Source: Isoetes taiwanensis (lineage: Eukaryota; Streptophyta; Lycopodiopsida; Isoetales; Isoetaceae). Taken from it: 64,000 nt of DNA. Under the pieces are notes generated by a model. That model was not told the DNA's origin and ran no database searches. It saw nothing but the letters and a program-made list of their open reading frames with translations. The number at the start of each line of letters is the position of its first letter. The stretch's first letter is position 1. Of this stretch, positions 56,051 to 64,000 are shown piece after piece. Made by a program: the position numbers and the translations under genes. The stretch covers positions 10,116,526 through 10,180,525 of the forward strand of contig JAJEKV010000030.1 in the NCBI GenBank assembly GCA_021234155.1. Direction: 5' to 3'.

Positions 56051-56066
56051 TTCTCCCCACCTTGAA
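56051..56066 (-). other. Polypurine tract
   Basis: On the minus strand the sequence TTCAAGGTGGGGAGAA runs straight into TGTGACGT of the LTR. A GGTGGGGAGAA tract at this place is typical of plant chromoviruses and primes plus-strand DNA synthesis. Confidence 0.85.
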
Positions 56067-56909
56067 TTGATGCTGTCCGCAGCATCTTTGGTCTCCCCGC
56101 CTTGGGATCTTCTTAACCTGCAATCAACCTGATGCATACCATATACTTATTATTATAGTTATGTATTTCGTAGTATTACCTCAAGGTAATATTTATAGAA
56201 CATTATTATACTATTATTCAATTCAATAGTTATCACTTATGTCATTATAACAATAACTCCTAAAGTTTCAGTCTATCATTATATATACAATTATTGCTTG
56301 AGGTACTCTTTATTCCTTGCAACACATTATAACAATTGTGTTGCAAGTCTTCCGAAGATTCGACCTCGTGGCCCTCAGGGGGCGGCTCTATTGGCTCAGA
56401 GGTCAACACTACGTTAGTACCATAATTATTAATAAAATTTTTGGTTATATGGTGACCACCCACCTATCTACATGGATGCATGGCTAATCTCCGTGGGAAG
56501 AGGGTGAATCTTCCATTATGGCCCGTGGAGGCGGCGCCTATATGCCTATATGCGCTCATGCCTACACCTTAGTTGCCCAGTGGCGGATAGGTCCTTCAGG
56601 TATATGGGGCGTGAAGGCAGATTCCTCCTATCAAAGCATATATGGGGCTAGAGGTGCTTTTCTTATCAATGCATTCCTCAATGACCTCCCTTTCTCTCGA
56701 GGTCGTCTACTTGGTGGGCCAGTAGACTTTCCAAGCGAGCCAGCGGTCATGCCTACATTGACATTACACCCGTCCTAGAGATCACCGTGGTAATCTCATC
56801 ATCGGCAACAGCATGCAACCTTAACCTCATAGGTTGCATCGTGGAATATACTAAACAAGCTATTAATCTCTTTCGAATCGACATGCACGAGCTGATTTCT
56901 TGGGAGATG

Positions 56910-57060
56910 ACCTTGCCGTCCCATTGCTCCATAAAGCGTAGATGCTTGTTTTCGGATCTCTTTGAGTACCCATGTCGCGTCTTCCAGCGGCAAGTGTTTC
57001 CACTTGACTAAGTATTGAGAAACTCCGATCTCCTTGTTTTCTTGAATGCTTTATCAAAAT
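56910..57060 (-). pseudogene. Chromodomain of element 2
   Basis: FDKAFKKTRRSEFL, then, after a frameshift, KWKHLPLEDATWVLKEI fits the chromodomain pattern iLd.r..r....eyLvKWkg.p.edaTWe.e. It follows the integrase tail and targets insertion to marked chromatin in relatives. The aromatic W residues are kept. Confidence 0.7.
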
Positions 57061-58150
57061 TAGCTCTGGAACTATTTCTAAGCGTTCTTACGTCATTTCC
57101 AACATAGTTGGAGTGTCCAAAACTTCTTACGGATTGGGAGTATGCTTCTTGGCCGGACTCCGTGGAAGACTTTATTGTATCTTTAAGTGTCTTTGGTAAG
57201 TCTAATGCGAGGGATTGGTTACCCACTCTCTTGACTATTTTGAATGGTCCAGCCCACCTTGGAGCAAGCTTCTTGCAATTTCGATCGCGGAGCTTCGCTG
57301 CTTTACCTTGATCTTGAGCCACACATTGTCGCCAACTTTGAATTCCACGGCTGTTCGATGCTTGTCGGTGATGCTCTTTGCACAACGACTTCTTGCTGCT
57401 AGGAGGTATCCCCGCACTTCTTCTGATGCCATGCATGTCATGTCGGCATTTGTTGAGAGACTTCTACTTTTGACGGGATTGTGCCAAGTGTGCGGGTTAG
57501 GCATTGGTAGTAGTTGATCATGAGCAGGGGACATTTGGGATGATTCTTGCTTGGTGCTATTGTATGCAAATTCCACCAAGTGAATAAATTCCTCCACATA
57601 CCTTGCTTGTTCGGGCGTAGTTTGAACATGTCTTCCAATATTCTGTTGACGCTCTGTTTTGCCGTCCGTCGAGGATGATAGGCCGTGCTCATGGATAATT
57701 TTGTTCCAATCGTTGTGAAGAGATCACGCGAGAAAAGCAGCGATGAACCCGGATCTCGGTGGGAGATGATTTCCCTTGGCATGCCATGGAGTCGAAGATC
57801 TCTTTGGTGAAGAGCTTTTCTTGTGTCCATAGGCGTGTCAGTGGTCTGCAAGGCACAAAATGTGCCATTTTTCGACAACTTGTCGACCGACGACCATTAA
57901 GGCATCCTTGCCTCTTACCATCCTCGGCGATCACGTTATAAAGTCCATCTTTGACTACTTCCCACTTAGCGTTTGGGAATGACTAATGGTTCTAATTCCC
58001 ACAGTGACCGGTTGTTACGCCTTTGTTTTTGGCGGCATAGTGACATTCCTTGATGTAGCGGGCTATTTGCTTCTTCATTCCGGCCAATAGTAGCTGCTAC
58101 GCACTTTAAAATATGTCTTCATAAATCTGCGTGGCCAGCTATTGGGCTGT
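57061..58150 (-). pseudogene. Integrase of element 2, damaged catalytic site
   Basis: From the high end: HNSPIAGHADL (zinc-site histidines), a KMDFIT block (first catalytic Asp), MAHFVPC in shifted frames, MPREIISHRDPG, MSTAYHPR, VNRILEDMFKLRPNKQG and LVEFAYNST. In the SDRDP block the second catalytic Asp is His (SHRDP), and the TERVN glutamate region is altered to KQSVN. Both changes would inactivate it. The C-terminal KLAPRWAGPFKIVKRVGNQS strand block precedes the chromodomain. Confidence 0.8.
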
Positions 58151-58399
58151 TGTGGGTGTCGTGGAGGATCAACTTCCTTACTCGGATGATTAACGCGCAC
58201 AACTTGTTCTTATGGTATAGGAGGTTACCTTCCTTCTTAAAGTTTTTTGAAGGCTTCCCTCTCCTTATCCGTTTCGCCTCCTTACCGGAGCTTGCCCATA
58301 CTTCCTTGAAGTCGACATCGTTGGCGAGTTTCTTCTATCTTTTTCCGAAATTATTTGAAGGCGTCGAGATTGCGTTGCGGTGCACCACGGTTGTCGATT

Positions 58400-58935
58400 G
58401 GATGCCTTGAAAGCGCATCTGCTACCACATTAAGCTTCCGGGCTTGTAGACTATCTCAAAGTGGTACTCTTGAAACTCCATCCACCTTCTGCGCCTTAGA
58501 TTGAGATGTGGTTGTGTGAATCGTCTTGGAGGCTCACGGTGATCGGTGTCCAACTGAAACTTCCTCCCTAAGAGGTAATGCCTCCATTCTCAATGCCACG
58601 ACAAGCGCTGGCGGCTCTTGATCATCGCGTCCGGGTAGCAGCGTTTGGCGTCGTTCATTTTCCTTGAGTCAAATGCGCTATTACCCGCTCTTCTTGCATC
58701 ATCGCCTTTTTTGTGGCTATCTTGCTTGCGTCCCGTCGCCACCAACTTGTCCTTTTCGGGCGGCGGGGTCAAAGGCGGGGCGGTTGTCAAAGCTTCCTTC
58801 AACAACTCAAATCCTGCTTGGGCTTTCTTGAGCCAATGGTCGGCCCAATTTTTGACTTTCTCCGTCTTTGTCAGGTCCGTCAGTGGAGCTGCTATCTTTG
58901 CGAAGTTCTTCACGAACTTCCTGTAGTACCACTGC
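58400..58935 (-). pseudogene. RNase H region of element 2
   Basis: KNFAKIAAPLTDLTK, then HWLKKAQAGFELLKEALTTA is the linker into Ty3/Gypsy RNase H. WMEFQEYHFEIVYKPGS in a later frame is the C-terminal block before integrase. The catalytic middle is hard to follow because of stops and frameshifts. Confidence 0.7.
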
Positions 58936-59099
58936 TAGGCCAAAGGAAACTTCGACCTCGTGGGCGTTCTTTGGTCTTTGGCCATTGGATGGCTACTTCA
59001 ATCTTGGCGAGTGCAGTGAGATTCCTTACTGGCTGAAATCACATGGCCAGAGGTATTCCACCTTTTACATTGCGAAGTGACGCCCGACAACTTGGCATA

Positions 59100-59942
59100 C
59101 AATTGATGCCTCCTTAACTTCTCGAGCACCTTTTTTTGGCGTCTTTGAGCATGCTCTTCAATGGATTTCTTTGTACACGAATGTGTCGTCGAAGAATACT
59201 ATCACAAAGGTGTCCAAGTATTCTCACGAAGATGTGGTTCATGAGTCTCATGAACGTGGCAGGGGCATTGGATAGCCCAAATGGCATTACGGTGAATTCG
59301 TAATGCCCATATCTGGTCTGAAAAGCCGTTTTGTGGATGTCCTCTTCCTTTATTCTGATGCGGTGATAGCGATCTTAGGTCGATCTTGGAAGACCCTTGC
59401 CCCTGGAGTTGATCCATCAAATTCGTCGACACGGGGAGTGCGTACTTGTTCTTGATGGTGTGTTTGTTCAATTATGCGTAATCTATGCACATCCTCAAGC
59501 TTCCATCCTTCTTCTTGACAAAGAGGATGGGTGCCCCAAATGGTGAGACACTGGGCCTGATAAAGCCTAGATCGAGCAATTCTTGTAGCTGCTTCTTTAG
59601 CTCCGTGAGTTCATGTGTGGTCATTCTATATGGGGCCTTGCTCGTCGGCTTGGTCCCTGGTTCGAGTGCTATTTCACACTCTACTCCCCTGTAAGGAGGA
59701 AGCTTCTCGATCTCATCTGGAAAGAGATCGTGGAACTCCGTAATCAAGTTGGCGATTGGCTTGGGTAACTTGCTGAGCCCCTTGTCTTCCTTGCTTTCTT
59801 CCGACTCGGGTTCCTCAACCTCGAGCTTGAAGATGTATGCTACTTTCTCGCTCCTTATAGATTTGAGCAGCTTCTTAACGGACATACATTGCATGATGGG
59901 GGTAACTTCTTTACATGTGATCTCACCTTCCGCTTTCCACAA
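59100..59942 (-). pseudogene. Reverse transcriptase of element 2
   Basis: [20 protein letters not shown] and [20 protein letters not shown] introduce the domain. [47 protein letters not shown] and SSKIDLRS (motif A) follow, the last two beyond a stop at 59472. The catalytic block near 59190 reads [11 protein letters not shown], keeping DD. Several frameshifts lie between motif A and FFDD. Confidence 0.85.
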
Positions 59943-60032
59943 TCTATGATGGCCCCTGCTGGACCAAGGTACTCCATTCCAACGATCAAGTCGTATTTGC
60001 CAATGCCCATTACTTTTCGCCCCATGCGGATA

Positions 60033-60380
60033 TTAATCACGGCAAGTCAATGTCAAGTTGATTCTCTTCCCGGTTTGTATGTCTTCTTGCCAGCTTGCCA
60101 AGATTACGGGCCTTGGTTTGGACTTTAGTGGTTTCAATTTCAACATTTCAACCATTCTCGGGGATGCGAAGTTATGGCTACTTCCGGAGTCTATCAAGAC
60201 TATGAAGGACTTGGCCTTTGCCTTCCCTACTGTGGTGATTACCTTATACTGGGTCTCTGCCTGTTCTGTATCTATAGCAGCGAAGATGTGGCACTCACCC
60301 TGAATGTAATCGCGTGCTTCCTCGCCGTCCTCGTCTGACGGGGTGTCCCATCCGCCCAACTCTGCTAGCGCTGAGCTCAT
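60033..60380 (-). pseudogene. Aspartic protease of element 2
   Basis: FIVLIDSGSSHNFASPRMVE holds the DSGS catalytic site of a retropepsin, followed by LKLKPLKSKP. It lies between gag and RT in the usual order. The frame is open across this domain and then breaks before the RT leader ([11 protein letters not shown] in the next frame). Confidence 0.85.
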
Positions 60381-61490
60381 AACAAATGGGCGGGTTCATT
60401 TGTTGGGTTGGGCTGAAAAAACATCTAAAAAGTGAGCTGCTTCTCCATGCATTCCTGCCTTTTCTCCTTGGGCATCGCCGCAAGAAGGACCGTCTTGCTT
60501 TTGGTAGTTGGATCCTTCTGTTTGTCCTTGAAGGACACCCCTTTCTTTCTTCTTTGTTTCCCACAGTTTGCTATTATTATGGGGCTTTTTCTGGGCTTGG
60601 AATTTTGGCTGCCCTAGGATTTGTAACTTCCTGTTGCTTTCCCTCTGTCCCGATGGTAAAGGCTGCCTGCGTGCTTGTTTTTTTCGCGGTCCCGGATCCT
60701 TGCAAACTAATTGCCTTGGACTCCGCCGCATTAATCGTTTTGGGGTCTATTGCCCTTACGAAGTTTCACGAGTTCCTCGTTCAGACCCTTCTATGTAGCT
60801 TTCCCTTTGCGTGTTTTAAAGCTCGGTTTAGGCACACTCTGATCTTAGCCTCATGAATTCTTTGATTGTGCTTCTGCCGTCTTGTACCCCTAGCGCAATC
60901 AGAAAGCTGCCGCATCATGTTGAATTTGTGTTCGAGGAACATAGTGTTTCTTGAAAGCTTTTTGAGAACTTCTTAAATCGGCATCGCCCCTGCTCAACCC
61001 ATGGGCTTTGGCATAGCCCTTCCACCATATCGTCGCGGCCCCTTTCGGGTTGGTTACGCCCACCCTGCCTTTGTCTTTGTCCTTCATGCCATAGGCGTTG
61101 CCGTACTCACTCATTTCGTCCAGCCATGCCTCCGCTTCTAGGCCGGATCTGTTCTCGCCCGAGAACATTTCAGTTTCAGGCTTTCAAACATTGCCCGATC
61201 TTTGAGTCCACCTTCTTACGGTAATCTAGGGCCTTAGTGTCCTTCTCGTCCCGCCGTCTCTACGGTCGGGCCCTTCTTTCGGCCTCTTTTGGACTTTCGA
61301 GTCAGAGGTTGAGCTTTGATTCGAGGTCTACGTGCTAGGGGACCTCCTTCTCTTACTCTTTTCTTGTCTTTCCCCGACTTTGGCGTCGTTTAATGGCGGG
61401 ATGATGCTTGATCGCTAGTAGGGCCTTTATCTGGGTCAGTGCATTGCATCTGCGACAACTCTTCTCTTCGGTGTCATGGGGCCATATCCC
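60381..61490 (-). pseudogene. Gag of element 2
   Basis: Near the high end are charged, RK-rich pieces. Then MFSGENRSGLEAEAWLDEMS, KGAATIWWKGYAKAHG and FKKHYVPRTQIQHDAA form the retrotrans_gag core. The region downstream is basic and frameshifted. A zinc knuckle could not be identified with certainty, although a GPSCGDAQG piece lies where it would be expected. Confidence 0.7.
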
Positions 61491-61749
61491 TCGAAGAGGT
61501 TCCTTTGAAGGGGTTGCTGTCGGGGAGTTTCTTCATCTGTTGGCCCTCTGTTTTGTTTTCTCGTTCGTTGTTCCCTTTACGCATACACAATTGGTCATGG
61601 TTATGCGGTTAGTTTTGTTTGTTACATTTGCATTATATGTGTTGTTGGTATAGTTCTTGAACAAAATATATCAACAAAACATTTAAAAATGCGAAGAAGT
61701 TATCTTTATATTATATAATATGTTTACTACAAAAGACTTCCGGTATCAA

Positions 61750-62790
61750 GATTCCTAACTATTCTTGATAGCGCCGGTGGGATGGATTATCCTCTAGGAA
61801 CTTCTTCACTTGGGCTGTTCCCTTTGAATGACCCAAGTTCCTAAGGACGTTGGTGAAGATCCACCACCGCAAAGCTCGCCAAGTCTTGACTATGCTGATT
61901 GGGAGGTAAAACGGGTCACCGTAATCTTCCCTCACTTTGTGGGTATGGCAGTCGAAAACATCGAGTGCTGCAGCTCTCTTCACCAGGGATGGCATATTGA
62001 TTGTTGAGGGGTAGCCCGACAGCATACCCGACAAATCACGGAGCGATCAGCATCGACACTCCTTCTTCCCACGGGGGTGAATTTCGCGATGAATTACCGC
62101 TATTCTTCGAATCCATCGGCGGGGAAAGGTATACCTGTAGCGACACATGTCGTTTGCGGCTGGCGAATCCTCGGTACGTTGGGGTATCGACTCACGTAAT
62201 GCGCCATAAAATCATCAACCTCCACCGTGGTGAGCTCCACAGAGTCCACATTGCTTTGAAGCTCTCGGTCGAACTTCGCTTCTTCTCAGGAGGTGTTGCC
62301 GAAAAACTTGCCGTTAAGATGTTTGATGTCGGCGTGGCGAATCCCCATCGTTCTGTCAAGCAACGGAACTCTTCCTCCGTCGGTGGTTAGTGCGGCACAG
62401 TGCGCCTCCATAATGCGCGATGCTTTGTAGGCTTGGATATCGGAGAATTCGACTCCCGTGTAAGTGTCGGCTTCCCTTACTTGGGTGGGAAGTCGAGAGG
62501 TTCCTCGGACGATGAAGTCATCGGATCCGTTCTTGGAGTTGAGTGCGGCAACTCTTAGTCGATATTCCCTTTTCTGCACTCAGGAGATTTTGGATGTCGG
62601 CAGGAGCAAAATTCTTAGCCCCGACAATGATGGGGGCTAGGCTTGTAATGCCTAGCCCAAGGGGTGTAGCGATTCTAAGAGTTTGCCGGCTTCTTTTGAA
62701 GTCTTGCCACTCTTGTTACTTTTGTCAGCTCTCTTCGCCGGGTCGAGTTGGCGTAGTCTTCCTCCTCTTCGATTCCTCTTCTTACGGGTC
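61750..62790 (-). pseudogene. Unknown ORF upstream of chromovirus gag
   Basis: I do not recognise this protein. Read down the minus strand with three or four frameshifts it is fairly continuous: LGLGITSLAPIIVGAKNFAP, EYRLRVAALNSKNGSDDFIV, EFSDIQAYKASRIMEAHCAA, RHADIKHLNGKFFGN, ELTTVEVDDFMAHYVSRYPN, NMPSLVKRAAALDVFDCHTH and LPISIVKTWRALRWWIFTNV, ending near GHSKGTAQVKKFLEDNPSHR and a TAG at about 61760. It is about 330 codons, on the same strand as gag and just upstream of it. No knuckle or catalytic motif is visible. It could be an extra ORF of element 2 or a piece of another element. Confidence 0.45.
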
Positions 62791-62799
62791 TTCTTCTTT

Positions 62800-63590
62800 T
62801 CCTTCTGCTCACATGCGCATTGCGTAAGGAGCGTTGTTCTTTGCTATGGCTAATGGGTCCCGTCCATGGGGGAATGGAGGTTTCTCCACGGTGTTTTAAA
62901 CACGATGGGTAAGAAAAATTGCTAAAGGCGGTGTTGAAAAGAAGTATTTGGTCCTATTGATGATTAGGACCATTGGCTCGAGCATCATGCGCTGCGCCTT
63001 GTTTGTGAGGTACTTGGCAATGTTTGGAACATCGCCTAAAAGCCGCCTGCGAGGGATTGCCTAGGAACAAAGTAACCTACGCAAGGTGGGAGCTGCTTAG
63101 AGATGGCTCTACCTAGCTTGGAATTGAACCGGGCTCTGTGGCGTAGGCTGGGGTTGCGTGCAAGGTTGCTTGGACATCTACCTCCTTAGGAAGACATGGA
63201 AAATTTCATCGATGTCGGCCTCGGCGGCATGGTATTGGCTTTTGTACCATCGCGGAAATCGAGAGGTTGCCATGAGTTCAATGCGGAAGAGAGTAGCAAA
63301 TGGTTGCAAGAGCGCCTCAGGGAGTTGGAAAATCGGCTAAGAGAGCAGGAGCAAACTTGTGGGGTGCTACGCGTAAAATGAGGGACTTATTTATAGAAAC
63401 AAAAGAGGAAAACCCTAATTTTTTGAGGGACATGGAAAATTCTTCGGGTTGGGTGTTTGTAGTACGTAATGAGGTCAAAATGGGAATTTGAAGACTAGTT
63501 CAAGTGTTAGAGCATGGCTGGATTACTGAAAAGATGCTATACAGCGAGGTTGAAGATCATTTTGGCAAGCTCAGGTGTGAAGAAATGGTA
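62800..63590. other. No confident gene; small coiled-coil ORF on plus strand
   Basis: The plus frame 63196-63381 reads MENFIDVGLGGMVLAFVPSR, then WLQERLRELENRLREQEQ, a probable short coiled coil, and ends in TGA. I do not recognise it, and it may be chance. Confidence 0.3.
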
Positions 63591-63592
63591 GG

Positions 63593-63920
63593 AGGTCTCG
63601 ACTTTAGCGCCTCGCTCAAAAACTAAAGTTTAGTTTCTTGACCAGGCGCGAGCTGTGAGACATCAGTCTCATTTTGATCAAAACATGTCCAATTTGGATA
63701 AATTAAGGCTGTGAGGATGATGGGCTCATCAAATCAGGTAGAATCGACCCCTTATTTGGTCGATTTGGAGCTGTTTTGGGCAGTAGTTTTTGGGCAAGGT
63801 CTCACCGACTTAGCCTCGCTCAATAACTAAAGTTTAGTTCTTCGACCGGTGGCGGTACGTGAGACATCACGCCTTTCGGTCTGCAATTGTCCTATTTTGC
63901 TGAAATAAAAGCTAAAACCT
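63593..63920 (+). repeat. Direct repeat, about 120 bp at a 206-bp period
   Basis: Both units start GGTCTC, then share cctcgctcaa, aactaaagtttagtt, cgacc or tgacc, and gtgagacatca. The copies begin at about 63593 and 63799. Each contains AACTAAAGTTTAGTT, an inverted repeat with 7-base arms around one G. Confidence 0.8.
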
Positions 63921-64000
63921 GCTAACTCATCCTAATTAGTCAAGTTCAGGCAACTAAAGTACACAAAATTGTTCCATTTTACAAAATTTTCAATTATTTA

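Larger units (their letters stand above)
54541..61490 (-). mobile_element. Ty3/Gypsy chromovirus (element 2), nested in element 1
   Basis: From the high end on the minus strand, gag, protease, RT, RNase H, integrase, chromodomain, polypurine tract and 3' LTR follow in order. The chromodomain places it among chromoviruses. It is heavily frameshifted. The 3' LTR abuts the interrupted integrase of element 1, so element 2 is the younger. Its 5' LTR, about 1.5 kb, is not recognised before the window ends. Confidence 0.85.

Noticed and set aside
61408-61653. 81-codon plus ORF with hydrophobic stretches
   Set aside because: It overlaps the start of the minus-strand gag region and has no recognisable membrane protein pattern beyond translated pyrimidine-rich DNA.

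Overview
The window reads as nuclear DNA of a land plant, and probably a large, repeat-rich genome. It has no operons. It holds plant LTR retrotransposons (Copia, a chromodomain Ty3/Gypsy, an Athila/Tat-like Ty3/Gypsy), L1-type and other LINEs, a CACTA-like element and long microsatellites. The only host-type genes I recognise are plant ones: a C2H2 zinc-finger gene with one short intron and the 3' half of a PYL8/9-type abscisic acid receptor. The species cannot be fixed from this. Nearly every coding region carries single-base frameshifts or in-frame stops, many of them in homopolymer runs, so true decay and assembly error are hard to separate.

Layout. 0.3-7.1 kb: a LINE with its endonuclease joined directly to reverse transcriptase, interrupted by a nearly complete L1-type LINE (1.82-6.21 kb) flanked by a 9-bp target duplication. 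7.5-9.3 kb: a CACTA-like relic. 9.65-11.2 kb: a LINE 3' end (minus). 11.3-12.65 kb: an unclassified transposase relic (minus). 13.69-15.93 kb: a 2.2-kb terminal-inverted-repeat element filled by two G-rich tandem arrays. 17.0-18.4 kb: a Copia fragment (minus). 18.5-20.8 kb: LINE pieces and a long (GT)n(AG)n tract.

24.2-26.8 kb: a damaged PYL receptor gene (minus) with local tandem duplications and a pair of G-box/ABRE-like palindromes on its upstream side. 27.4-28.7 kb: the C2H2 zinc-finger gene (minus). 28.8-33.4 kb: no recognisable gene.

33.4-37.9 kb holds the most unusual object: a 1.4-kb LTR with TGACAC/GTGTCA ends and an initiator-Met-type primer binding site, followed on the same strand by an unknown ORF, a divergent intronless histone H3 with some CENH3-like residues, and a second unknown ORF. 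No pol gene or 3' LTR is visible. I interpret this as a non-autonomous LTR element that has captured a histone H3 gene. 38.5-40.1 kb and 43.9-44.7 kb are LINE fragments.

47.1-48.25 kb is a second possible gene-capture element: imperfect inverted repeats and five copies of a perfect palindrome bracket a frameshifted gene of the bacterial CapA/PGA_cap family. 49.1-54.54 kb is a plus-strand Ty3/Gypsy element that ends abruptly in its integrase, where the 1.5-kb 3' LTR of a minus-strand chromovirus begins. The chromovirus runs through chromodomain, integrase, RNase H, RT, protease and gag to about 61.5 kb, followed on the same strand by an unknown ORF (61.75-62.8 kb). Its 5' LTR is not visible before the window ends.
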